A stretch of DNA of 13,030 bases from Lachnospiraceae bacterium (GCA_009774395.1 VSNQ01000127.1:1-13030), one strand, 5' to 3'; shown: positions 4,889 through 12,779, counted from the first letter of the stretch. The notes: generated from the letters alone by a model not told the origin. Numbers and translations: made by a program.

Positions 4889-7696
4889 TTAATTTCCTGA
4901 TATGCGACCAAATGCATAAAAGTGACTCTGCCAGTAGGACGTATTAATACTGGCATATTTAATCGGGTCGCCGCAATGTATCATAGTCCGATTGCCACAG
5001 TAGATCCCCACATGGCTCACAGCCCCCGCCGATTTGTAAGTGCCTGTAAAAAAGATAATATCTCCCGCTTTCGCATCCGCCGCCGAAACCGGGGTACACT
5101 GATCATAGATGCCCTGTGCGGTAGTCCGTGGCAGGTTATGCACCCCGCTGTTGGTAAATACCCAGCAGACAAAACCGGAACAGTCAAAGCTGGTGGACGG
5201 GCTTGAACCGCCCCATACATACGGATAGCCTAAATACTTTGCGGCTTCCTCCATAAGCGCCTGCACTGCCGCATCATCGTAGGAATCAGGCGGTATGGCA
5301 TTTCCCCCGCCGCTTCCAGACGCTGGCGTTTCCCCGTAGAGCGTCCCTTCCCCTGCTTCAAAATAAAATAACGGGTTATAATATTCCCCGTTATACAGAC
5401 ATTCGATATGCAGATGGCTTCCGGTACTGCTTCCCGTATTCCCCGTTGTCCCTATGGTATCGCCATGCTTCACAGCCTGCCCCGCACCGACACCCAGCGT
5501 GTTCAGGTGGGCATACTTGGTACAGTAACCGCTGCTGTCCTCAATCACAACATAATTTCCGTAATAACTGTCATAAGCGGATGTCGTAACTGTGCCGTCC
5601 ATCGCCGCAAGGACACCGGTTCCTGTCGGTACAGCAATGTCAACGCCCCTGTGGAGCTGTTCTGCCCCCGTTACCGGATTGATACGGTAGCCGTAATAGC
5701 TGCTTACATAATTGTACCAGTACAGGTTCAGCGGCGTATAAAACTGCTGTGTCAATCCATGCGTTTCATTATAAAGTGCATAGATTTCTTTCTGTTCACT
5801 GTCCATGTGTCCTGCAACAACCACATTTAAATCTTTGGCAGTCAGTGAAACCTCCAGTATGGTTACGGTATATTCTTCTTCCTCCTCGTACTCATATTCT
5901 TCCTCTGTTTCCTCCCCTGTAACAGGGTCTGTGACAGTGTGTGTGCCTGTCTTGGTAACTGTCCTTGTCCTCGTTTCCTCCGTAGGGTTTAGTGACAGCT
6001 CATACATCTCATCAAAAAGGCTCTCGATTTCACTCTGCACGTCTGCCGCAGTAAATTCCGTATGGACTGCGGAAAGGTAGCTGATGAGCACAAACGGGTC
6101 ATGACCGATTGCGTCAAGGTTATAACGATATTCATCATAGTCCGGGTAATCCGTTTCTATGGAATTAATCTCTTTCTGCAATTCCATTTCAAGTTCTGAA
6201 AAAGCCAAGTCCGCAGCGTCGATCTCCGCCGGAACGCTCATATAGCTTCCAGCCAGCGTGGTACTAATGCCCTCCGTGAACATCGCCCCGCAGGACGATA
6301 TAGACGTCATTATCATAATGAGAAGAAGCCCAAAAGCCGCAGCTGTCACAAGGAGTGAGGCGTGTTTTGCCGCTATCTCCTGCACTTTCTTTGCTGCTGT
6401 CGTGGTAAAATTGGCGGATTTTATAGCCACTTCTTTTGTATTCTTTGCCGCCTGTCCCGCCCGCCCTGCTTTTGCATACTCACGTTTGATGCGCTGTTTC
6501 TGCAGCCGTTTCCGGAGCTGTTTCTTTAAAGTCTTTTCCTGCATTTCCGGGTTTTCTTCCAGAAACTTCTGATAGTGGAAATTGACTTCTTTTTTGAACT
6601 GTTTTTTCTCCAGCTTCGCCACTTTCTCACGCTGACGCTGCTTCTTGTTTTTATAGTGCCGCTTCACAAAACAGTAAACATCTTCGGCTTTCTGTTCTGT
6701 CTTATGTGCCCCCTCCACGCCGGAGTTTTCCTTTTCCACTTCGGCAACCCTGCCATGTGCATAATTGGTAATTTTTGATTTGGCTTTGCCTGCAATCTTC
6801 TTTACCGGGTTATCCTGCTTGAAAGGTTTTTCCTTTACCACAGCAGCCAGCACATACTTTGCCCTGCCCGTTTTTTCATCAAAGATATGCTCTAAAGAAT
6901 ACTCCTTTTTCTTTGGAAGCTTTTTTCTTGCTTTTTCAGTCTTTTTTACGGATTTTTCCGCCTTCTTTTGCAGCCTGTCTAACTTTTTGCTGCCTTGTAA
7001 TTCCTGTTCTGCACTATCAGTGAAGGTACTTTTTTCTGTAAAATCATTGTCCTTTGCCTGATAGTCATGTTGAACATCAGCGTTTTTCCTGCGCTCCCTG
7101 TTCTGATGTTTACGCCTGCGGTATCTGCCCTTTTTTTCACTTTGGTGGTAAGTATCCATGTGGCGGTAATCGTCTTTAAAACCCTTTGCACCTTCGGTCT
7201 GCTCCCCTCCACTCTCATCTGTAAAGGCGTTCTGTTCATGGGAAAAACCACTCTCTATTTTACCATCAGCAATGTTGCTGTCATGCTTCTCTATCTGCCC
7301 CGTAAAACTGTTTTCCTTCTGGAATTTTCCCTGTTGTCGGCGTTTTTTCTGACTGGATTTTGCTTTCTGTTTTGCCCTTTTCTGTGTATCGCACTGATAA
7401 TTGCTGTGCTTATCCCACACATCGGTGCTGTCTGCTCTGCCTTTTTGCTTTGAGCCAGTCTGCTTTGCAGATTTATCAATCTCCTGTTCAAAAAATTCTG
7501 GCTGTTTTAACTTCTGGACATTATGTCCAGAAGTTGTATCTGCACCTCTAGGCTGGTGTTCGCTGGGCTGCTTCCGCCTTGCTTTTTTTACGACAGTATT
7601 TTTCTTTGCGGAACTGCCACCAGCAAAAGTATTTTTCTTCGCAGAACTGCCGCCAGCAAAAGTATTTTTATCCTTTGTAAATTCAGCCGACGTCAT
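4889..7696 (-). CDS. Bifunctional M23 / NlpC-P60 cell-wall hydrolase of the conjugation machine
   Basis: 935-residue membrane-anchored peptidoglycan hydrolase, the VirB1-like or Tn916 Orf14-like part that opens the wall for the channel. Residues 1-440 are hydrophilic, very rich in Lys, Gln and Glu, and predicted disordered or coiled coil. One membrane helix lies at about 446-465, placing the rest outside. A linker with a run of acidic residues (about 596-609) follows. The M23 endopeptidase domain (about 664-778) has HRGVD (His682, Asp686), YAH (His730) and HLH (761-763), the zinc ligands and catalytic histidines. The NlpC/P60 domain (about 808-932) has FDCSGF (Cys839), SHVGIY (His895) and MIHCG (His907), a complete triad. 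ATG 7696 has AGGAGG five bases upstream and overlaps the methyltransferase gene by 14 bp. The 440-residue cytoplasmic arm is unusually long and is the least understood part. Confidence 0.92.
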   Translation of the reverse strand: MTSAEFTKDKNTFAGGSSAKKNTFAGGSSAKKNTVVKKARRKQPSEHQPRGADTTSGHNVQKLKQPEFFEQEIDKSAKQTGSKQKGRADSTDVWDKHSNYQCDTQKRAKQKAKSSQKKRRQQGKFQKENSFTGQIEKHDSNIADGKIESGFSHEQNAFTDESGGEQTEGAKGFKDDYRHMDTYHQSEKKGRYRRRKHQNRERRKNADVQHDYQAKDNDFTEKSTFTDSAEQELQGSKKLDRLQKKAEKSVKKTEKARKKLPKKKEYSLEHIFDEKTGRAKYVLAAVVKEKPFKQDNPVKKIAGKAKSKITNYAHGRVAEVEKENSGVEGAHKTEQKAEDVYCFVKRHYKNKKQRQREKVAKLEKKQFKKEVNFHYQKFLEENPEMQEKTLKKQLRKRLQKQRIKREYAKAGRAGQAAKNTKEVAIKSANFTTTAAKKVQEIAAKHASLLVTAAAFGLLLIMIMTSISSCGAMFTEGISTTLAGSYMSVPAEIDAADLAFSELEMELQKEINSIETDYPDYDEYRYNLDAIGHDPFVLISYLSAVHTEFTAADVQSEIESLFDEMYELSLNPTEETRTRTVTKTGTHTVTDPVTGEETEEEYEYEEEEEYTVTILEVSLTAKDLNVVVAGHMDSEQKEIYALYNETHGLTQQFYTPLNLYWYNYVSSYYGYRINPVTGAEQLHRGVDIAVPTGTGVLAAMDGTVTTSAYDSYYGNYVVIEDSSGYCTKYAHLNTLGVGAGQAVKHGDTIGTTGNTGSSTGSHLHIECLYNGEYYNPLFYFEAGEGTLYGETPASGSGGGNAIPPDSYDDAAVQALMEEAAKYLGYPYVWGGSSPSTSFDCSGFVCWVFTNSGVHNLPRTTAQGIYDQCTPVSAADAKAGDIIFFTGTYKSAGAVSHVGIYCGNRTMIHCGDPIKYASINTSYWQSHFYAFGRISGN
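7601..7666 (-). repeat. Two 33-bp tandem repeats coding NTFAGGSSAKK
   Basis: Residues 11-21 and 22-32 of the hydrolase are identical 11-residue units, and a third partial unit (NTVVKK) follows. The two DNA units are nearly identical, so the duplication looks recent. Confidence 0.85.
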
Positions 7697-8588
7697 ATCC
7701 GCCTCCTATCCGTTCCCCCGCAAGAGAACAATATTCCTCATTCAGCTCAATACCGATATAATGCCTGCCGTTTTGTGCCGCCGCAAGCCCCGTTGTGCCG
7801 CTTCCAAAAAACGGGTCAAGGACAATGCCGCCCTCTGGGCAGCCTGCAAGTATGCATCTCTCCGCCAGTTTTGGAGGATAAGCCGCAAAATGCTTACCAC
7901 GGTAAGGCACAGTATTGATTAACCACACATCCCGGCAGTTCCTGACAGGGGAAATATCGTTTTGCTTGATTTCCCCCGCCTTCCGTGGTTTGTTAAGTCC
8001 CTGCACACCTGCCTGCCCCGGCACTTTACCGGAATATTTGTGGCTGTTTCCACGCCCTCTCATATACCGTCCTGCTGTGTCTGCCGCTATTGGTTCTGCA
8101 ATCGCCAGCGCATCAAAATAATATTTCTGCGACTTGGCGAGCAGGAAGATATACTCATAACTGCGTGTCAGCCTGTCCTTTGCGCTTTCCGGCATGGCAT
8201 TTCCTTTCTGCCAGACAATATCATTGCGCAGATACCATCCACTGTTTCTTAACGCAAATGCCAGCATCCACGGGATACCGATTAAATCCTTGTGCTTGCA
8301 CCCCTCTACGTTCTGGGCTATAGATATTTTCTGACCGTTCCTGCCGTCTGGGTTCTTCGGGTCTTTGCAGTTCCCTTTGCTTCCCGTACCACAGTAGGTA
8401 TCTGAAATATTCAGCCAGCAGGTTCCGTCCGCTCTGAGTACACGATAAACCTCTGAAAAAATCTCTGTCAGCTTCGCAATATACTCCTCCGGTGCTGCCT
8501 CTCTGCCGATCTGCCCCTCCATGCCGTAATCACGCAGCCCGTAATAAGGCGGCGATGTGACACAGCAGTGGACACTCTCATCCGGCAT
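7683..8588 (-). CDS. Site-specific DNA methyltransferase (beta-type, N4-cytosine or N6-adenine); true start unclear
   Basis: SAM-dependent amino-methyltransferase of the beta-type order. The catalytic TSPPYYG motif (residues 11-17 from the ATG used here) comes first and the SAM-binding DPFFGSGTT (258-266) comes last. TSPPY is typical of enzymes that methylate N4-cytosine or N6-adenine. Between them are WLNISDTY and NDIVWQKGNAMPES, common in this family. The usual family N-terminus is present in frame upstream of the ATG: codons from 8639 read KVDRIINGDCLCVLKE and join MPDESV. That extension begins with ATA at 8637-8639, where an ATG would be expected, and a TAG lies nine codons earlier. The ATG at 8586-8588 has AAGGAA directly against it, a poor spacing. 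The enzyme may therefore start at ATA (318 residues), be shortened, or be inactive. It lies between virB4 and the hydrolase gene; a protective role is inferred. Confidence 0.82.
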   Translation of the reverse strand: MPDESVHCCVTSPPYYGLRDYGMEGQIGREAAPEEYIAKLTEIFSEVYRVLRADGTCWLNISDTYCGTGSKGNCKDPKNPDGRNGQKISIAQNVEGCKHKDLIGIPWMLAFALRNSGWYLRNDIVWQKGNAMPESAKDRLTRSYEYIFLLAKSQKYYFDALAIAEPIAADTAGRYMRGRGNSHKYSGKVPGQAGVQGLNKPRKAGEIKQNDISPVRNCRDVWLINTVPYRGKHFAAYPPKLAERCILAGCPEGGIVLDPFFGSGTTGLAAAQNGRHYIGIELNEEYCSLAGERIGGGYDVG

Positions 8589-8628
8589 TTCCTTCAGGAC
8601 GCAGAGGCAGTCACCATTAATAATTCTG

Positions 8629-11145
8629 TCAACTTTTATCTTCCGACACCCCGCTTTCTATGTAATTTTCCTCCTGTTTTATGCTTTCCTCCAACCTTGT
8701 GTTCATGATCGCAAAAGTTTTTGTATCTGTCGGATACCTGTCAACAAATGGGATAACCACGTTGTCAAACAGGATAAGCCCGCTTCCCGGCTCGGAATTG
8801 GTCACATGGGCAAGCTGTTTTTCCGACAGCCCTAACTTATCGGCAAGTATCGCCTGATCTTTTGCATTCTGGTTCAGTAAATAAACAAAATCGGAATTGC
8901 CGAGTATCCCCTCGATTTCTTCCGATTTCAAAAAATCACCCACATTCTGCGTCAGACCTGTCGGTATGCCGCCCCATTTTCGGAACCTTTTCCAAATCTC
9001 CACCGAATAGACTGCCGTCTGTTTTTCTTTTAATAACATATGAAATTCATCACAGTAGTACCGTGTGGCAATCTTACGCTCTCTGTTCTGTGAAACACGA
9101 TTCCAGACCGCATCCTGAACGATTAACATTCCAAGCTCTTTGAGCTGGTTTCCCAAATCCCTGATGTCAAAGCACATAATCCTATTGTGTGAATCCACGT
9201 TTGTACGATGATTGAAATAATTCTGTGAACCATGCACATACAGCACAAGACTATTGGCAATCCGCACTGCTTTCTGCTTTGCTTCCTTCTGCATCTCCGG
9301 AGCTACGTCTTTCGGCTCATACTTTAACAGTGCATTATACAAATCCTCTAAAATCGGCATATTCTCCGGTTTCGGCTCAGCAAAGTACCTGTCATAAATA
9401 TGCTTGATGCAGGTGTCGATAATGCCTTTTTCATCATTCTCAAGACCGTCCTTCCCTCCGGCTATCAGGTCACACAGGGTAATGATAAAGTCCGATTTCA
9501 GCTTTAACGCCTCCCGGTCATTCTTGTGTGAAAGCTGGATATCCATCGGGTTTAAGAAGTCTTTTGAATTGGTGGAAAGCCTTACCACCTGCCCATTTAA
9601 CGCACCTACAAGGGCAAAATACTCTCCCTCTGGATCACAGATAATCACATCATCCCCCGTCATAAGGAAACAGGATAAAATCTCCCTCTTTGCAGAGAAA
9701 GACTTCCCGGAGCCGGGTGTGCCAAGGATTACCCCGTTTGGCGTCCTTAACTTTTTCCTGTCTGCCATAATCATGTTGTTGGAAAGTGCATTCAGACCGT
9801 AATAAATCGCCGGAGCAGGCATGAAAAGCTCTTGTGTGCAGAAAGGCACTAAAATCGCTGTACTTTTTGTAGTAAGCACACGCTCAATCCCCGTATCGTT
9901 GCAGCCAATCGGCGCACTCGCCATAAGTCCCTGCTCCTGCAGATACTGTAAGCAGCGCAGGTTGCAGTTTGCCTGCTGGATAATGCCCGACACCCTCTGC
10001 GTGATGTTCTCCAACGCTTTCTTGCTTCTGCCAAAACAGGTAATAAGAAATGTCATCTTGATAATCTTCTGGTTGCTGGTATTCAGATCGTCAAGCAGCT
10101 CCAAGGTATCTTTTTCATAAGTAATAATATCTGTGGGCAGAATGTCCATGTCATAGCCGGAACGCACCGCTTTCTTCTGTTCCTCAATCTTCATTTTCTG
10201 GATATTCGTGAGCGCGCCTTTTAACATCTTGATTGCCTTTACCGGGTCCATTGTCTGCATATGCAGCGTGATTGTCAGGTTGTCATCAATGTCAAGCAGC
10301 TTTTTTAACAGCTCATCATTAAACCTCGGTGCAATAATATCAAGATAATGGACGCATCCGTACATTTTCCCTGTCTTGAATCGGCTCGGATAGCGGAAGT
10401 CAAACCCCGGCGGCGCGATATAGTCCTTTACGCTCTTTCCGGACTCCGATAATTCCTTAAATGAGAAGCGGAACGGCTCCATTGTATCCTGATTAAAATA
10501 CTCATGCAGGACACGCAGGCGTTCCTTCCCGTCAAGACTCCTTGCATGGGTGCCAAGGTTCATGAAATTCTTGATGACATCCGCTTCTATACTGACCATC
10601 TTCGCCTTCGCTTCTTTATAATCTTTGCACTTTATGCCAAAAATAAGGTATTTTGATTTCATAATTCCGTTGTTTCCCTTTGCCGCCTGTTTCTTTAACA
10701 TTTCCGTGTATTCCTCACGAATATCGTCAAATTTATCGCCCTGCAGGGGTATATCAAACTGCTCCATCAGCATCTGTTCGTTGACCTGCCTGTTGAATAA
10801 GAACAGCTCGAACCGTATGGACGGGTCAAAGTAGTTGATGAGCCTGCTGTACTCCTCTAAAATCTCGCCCTGATCCTCTATCTCCAAAAGGTCATAGTTA
10901 ATATCAAAAAACTCGACCATTTTAGTGTAAAAACCAGAAGCTACCTGACAGATACCGTCACGGTACATTTTTTTGAACGTAATCGTTTTCTGCGCAGTAT
11001 CCGGCTTTTCCTGTTTTTTGTCATTTCCGGCAAGGGTGTTTTTTAATTCCCTCAACCGTTTCTTTTCCGAAAAGCTAAGCCCCGCTTTGGGCTTGACGGC
11101 TTCTTTATGCCTGCCCTGCAAAACTGCCTGCGGCTTTTTCTTCAA
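8629..11145 (-). CDS. virB4: VirB4/TraE-type conjugation ATPase, TTG start
   Basis: 838-residue ATPase that powers substrate transfer and assembly of the type IV secretion channel at the inner face of the membrane. The N-terminal half (about 60-430) is the VirB4 N-terminal domain. The P-loop domain has Walker A GTPGSGKS at 475-482 and a Walker B-like VIICDPEGEY at 500-509. A second conserved acidic block, YYCDEFHMLL, is at 697-705, and TGLTQN at 729-734 is typical of VirB4/TraG-like motors. No membrane helix is obvious. The start is TTG at 11143-11145, supported by AAGGAGGTG seven bases upstream. It overlaps the PrgI-like gene by 41 bp. The stop TGA (8629-8631) lies inside the N-terminal extension of the following methyltransferase gene. 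Length and motifs look complete. Confidence 0.95.
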   Translation of the reverse strand: MKKKPQAVLQGRHKEAVKPKAGLSFSEKKRLRELKNTLAGNDKKQEKPDTAQKTITFKKMYRDGICQVASGFYTKMVEFFDINYDLLEIEDQGEILEEYSRLINYFDPSIRFELFLFNRQVNEQMLMEQFDIPLQGDKFDDIREEYTEMLKKQAAKGNNGIMKSKYLIFGIKCKDYKEAKAKMVSIEADVIKNFMNLGTHARSLDGKERLRVLHEYFNQDTMEPFRFSFKELSESGKSVKDYIAPPGFDFRYPSRFKTGKMYGCVHYLDIIAPRFNDELLKKLLDIDDNLTITLHMQTMDPVKAIKMLKGALTNIQKMKIEEQKKAVRSGYDMDILPTDIITYEKDTLELLDDLNTSNQKIIKMTFLITCFGRSKKALENITQRVSGIIQQANCNLRCLQYLQEQGLMASAPIGCNDTGIERVLTTKSTAILVPFCTQELFMPAPAIYYGLNALSNNMIMADRKKLRTPNGVILGTPGSGKSFSAKREILSCFLMTGDDVIICDPEGEYFALVGALNGQVVRLSTNSKDFLNPMDIQLSHKNDREALKLKSDFIITLCDLIAGGKDGLENDEKGIIDTCIKHIYDRYFAEPKPENMPILEDLYNALLKYEPKDVAPEMQKEAKQKAVRIANSLVLYVHGSQNYFNHRTNVDSHNRIMCFDIRDLGNQLKELGMLIVQDAVWNRVSQNRERKIATRYYCDEFHMLLKEKQTAVYSVEIWKRFRKWGGIPTGLTQNVGDFLKSEEIEGILGNSDFVYLLNQNAKDQAILADKLGLSEKQLAHVTNSEPGSGLILFDNVVIPFVDRYPTDTKTFAIMNTRLEESIKQEENYIESGVSEDKS

Positions 11146-11506
11146 GATAACGCACCTCCTTCTTTAATTTTTCCCTCTCCTCCAGCTTCTTGTAGAGGTT
11201 TTCCGATTTATAAGGACGTATTCCCGGCGTGAGTATCTTCTGCCTGAGCATATAATACAGAATTTTCTCTGCCGGGAAACCATCTTTTTCATACATTGCC
11301 AAAAAGAAAAACGGCAGCATAAGAGCTACCATAATGAGCGCAGAAGCCTGTGTACCCAATACTCCCTTTGTCACATGGTAAAAAGGGATTCCCACCGCCG
11401 CGGCGCTCCCAAAGCAGATAATCTGGCGTTTGGTAAGATTCATTGCCACTTTCGTCTTAATGCCGCTTAAATCTTTTGGCACTGCTACTGATATTGCCAT
11501 AAACAT
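11105..11506 (-). CDS. PrgI/VirB3-like inner-membrane protein of the type IV secretion channel
   Basis: 133-residue protein of the PrgI family, which takes the VirB3 position before VirB4 in Gram-positive conjugation operons. The N-terminal AISVAVPKDLSGIKTKVAMN is the conserved opening. Two membrane helices lie at about 28-46 and 52-72, joined by a short loop. A cytoplasmic tail with FPAEKILYYMLRQK and a charged helix follows, ready to contact VirB4. Two starts are possible, ATG 11506 and ATG 11500; homologues usually begin with the equivalent of the second (MAIS). Neither has a visible ribosome site, which is odd given the strong sites elsewhere in this operon. The 249 bp upstream may be a changed leader (see its own entry). 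The end overlaps virB4. Confidence 0.88.
   Translation of the reverse strand: MFMAISVAVPKDLSGIKTKVAMNLTKRQIICFGSAAAVGIPFYHVTKGVLGTQASALIMVALMLPFFFLAMYEKDGFPAEKILYYMLRQKILTPGIRPYKSENLYKKLEEREKLKKEVRYLEEKAAGSFAGQA
11153..11161 (-). promoter_or_regulatory. Ribosome binding site that sets the TTG start of virB4
   Basis: The minus strand reads AAGGAGGTG, seven bases before TTG 11145. It is a near-perfect match to the 16S rRNA tail and lies inside the PrgI-like coding region, so the rare start codon is convincing. Confidence 0.75.
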
Positions 11507-11755
11507 TGTAACTGGAATTTGTTTGGTGTGGGGTTTTGTTCATTTTTATGATACCATAATTTTGTCTATAAACCTCTGTCACCAATCCCAGCACACCCTC
11601 CTTTCCGCTAAAACTATAAAATTACGGTCTTATGGGCATTCAGGATTTTTGACCGATATCGGTCTAATGGTTCTCATGCCGCTTAATTTATTATGCCGAC
11701 AATCTGGAACTGTTAATTTTCCTTGCTTTCCAGCCCAAAATATCGGTCTGATATT
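11507..11755. other. 249-bp gap with inverted repeats and CGGTCT boxes
   Basis: I see no convincing gene here. AAAATATC (11737-11744) pairs with GATATTTT (11750-11757) around a 5-base loop; the hairpin overlaps the TrbL-like stop codon. A perfect 14-bp palindrome, GACCGATATCGGTC, is at 11651-11664. ATATCGGTCT occurs at 11740-11749 and 11656-11665, and a shorter form, TACGGTCT, at 11623-11630. The minus strand also has a good ribosome-site sequence (AAAGGAGGG, near 11597-11605) not followed by a clear gene. The TrbL-like and PrgI-like genes are normally close in such operons, so extra or altered DNA is likely. Confidence 0.5.
11548..11556 (-). promoter_or_regulatory. Candidate extended -10 promoter upstream of the PrgI-like gene
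   Basis: The minus strand reads TGGTATCAT, an extended -10 (TGnTATAAT with one mismatch), about 40 bp before the PrgI-like ATG. No good -35 was found at 16-18 bp. It could start a transcript for the PrgI-like gene and virB4. Confidence 0.3.
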
Positions 11756-12628
11756 TTAAGAGGCATGAAGCACACTTTTGGCAAGCGAACCTGTCTTGAA
11801 TAAGCTGAAGCACAGCATAACGGTATAAGCCGCCACTGACCAGAGCGCCGTGTGCAGATTTCCTGCCACCGCAATACTGGCAACGAGTACCGAATAAATG
11901 CCGACACAGACCATAATAAAAAATCCCTGAAATGCAAGAGCACAAAGCCCTTTAATGTAGTTGTTCCCGATGCCGCCCCATTCCCGGTTGCTAAACGTTG
12001 CAAAAGGGACTGGAGCCACTGAAATATAAAGGTATATCTCTATCATGCGCCCATATAAAACGACGGTGATGAGGACGGACATGATTTTCATACATAAGCT
12101 GACGATCATGGTTTCTATCCCAAGCCCGATCAGTTCTCCAATGCCCATAGTGGAAAGCTGGTTGTTGAACATGGTTGTCAGCGTTGCTTCCACGTCAAGG
12201 CTTGTCGAGCCTGATATGGAAGCCGCCGCATTGGTCACGATATGGTTGCCCACATCGAAAATCGCCATTGTGATGTCAAAGGTCTTACTAAGAAGCATCA
12301 CTGCGATACACGCTTTCACGAGGTAGCGGAAGAAAAACTCGCTCCCTATCTCGTGCATATTGTTTTTGTCCATTGCCATTGTTATCAGCTCATAACAAAG
12401 GATTGCGCTGATAATCAATCCCGCTATGGGAATCATGACATTCTCTGACAGGCTGCGTATCATGGAAAAAATACTCCCGTTCCATGCGCTGGGTGTCTGC
12501 CCGACTTCACCGGCAATCTCGCCTACTTTCGTATTGATGTCTGTGAACATCGAACTGAGGTTGTCAAGCACCCACCCTTGCAGCATTTCCTTTATAAATT
12601 CAGTGATTTTGTCTATGATCCCGCCCAT
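11756..12628 (-). CDS. TrbL/VirB6-like multi-spanning membrane protein
   Basis: 290-residue polytopic membrane protein in the position of the TrbL/VirB6 channel component of clostridial ICEs. An amphipathic N-terminal part (VGEIAGEVGQTPSAWNGSIFSMI, about 35-57) is typical of this group. About five or six membrane helices follow, near 63-85, 99-115, 168-192, 196-212, 226-250 and 259-276. LYGRMIEIYLYISVAPVPFATFSNREW (192-217) is a well-conserved block in these proteins. The gene starts 5 bp after the Maff2 remnant stop. The ribosome site is weak (TAAG close to the ATG), so coupling to Maff2 translation is likely in the intact element. That coupling may now be lost, because Maff2 is interrupted. 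The name is assigned from topology, motifs and gene order. Confidence 0.88.
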   Translation of the reverse strand: MGGIIDKITEFIKEMLQGWVLDNLSSMFTDINTKVGEIAGEVGQTPSAWNGSIFSMIRSLSENVMIPIAGLIISAILCYELITMAMDKNNMHEIGSEFFFRYLVKACIAVMLLSKTFDITMAIFDVGNHIVTNAAASISGSTSLDVEATLTTMFNNQLSTMGIGELIGLGIETMIVSLCMKIMSVLITVVLYGRMIEIYLYISVAPVPFATFSNREWGGIGNNYIKGLCALAFQGFFIMVCVGIYSVLVASIAVAGNLHTALWSVAAYTVMLCFSLFKTGSLAKSVLHAS

Positions 12629-12633
12629 TTATC

Positions 12634-12729
12634 TTATGAAAACAGGCTTGTAAGCTGTGGGATTACCGTCTGCGCCACAATGATGATGCCTCCTCCACTC
12701 ATAAGCTGTTTAATTCCCTGCGATTTTGC
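12634..12729 (-). pseudogene. 3' remnant of a Maff2-type small membrane protein gene
   Basis: The minus strand encodes AKSQGIKQLMSGGGIIIVAQ and then TVIPQLTSLFS before TAA 12634-12636. This is the C-terminal part of Maff2 family proteins, short two-helix membrane proteins encoded just before the TrbL-like gene in these ICEs. They usually have about 60-75 residues, so the N-terminal half is missing. The codon before GCA 12729 is TGA, and the reading beyond it belongs to the inserted element. The break falls inside the conserved GAKSQGIKQL region. No start codon serves this remnant, so it is probably silent unless the nested element excises. Confidence 0.8.
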
Positions 12730-12779
12730 TCATGTGAGATAAAGAAGTAAAAGAAGTGTAAAAAATTTTGCCGTTCCCT

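Noticed and set aside
7463..7483. TTATCAATCTCC inside the hydrolase gene as a further copy of the 20-bp repeat
   Set aside because: Only the first ten bases match. A single partial match inside coding sequence is expected by chance.
7401..7922. Plus-strand frames of 173 and 131 residues
   Set aside because: They are antisense to the hydrolase and methyltransferase genes, cross two real genes, and have no recognisable domain.
11460..11605. Short minus-strand frame after AAAGGAGGG (codons such as LVTEVYRQNYGIIKMNK)
   Set aside because: Start spacing is poor and its second half overlaps the PrgI-like gene out of frame. It is noted only because the ribosome-like site is strong.
11430..11759. 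109-residue plus-strand frame over the PrgI-like start and the gap
   Set aside because: No homology is recognised, there is no ribosome site, and half of it is antisense to the PrgI-like gene.
11691..12003. Minus-strand frames of 84 and 96 residues inside the TrbL-like gene
   Set aside because: They are out-of-frame shadows of a clear membrane protein gene and have no ribosome site.
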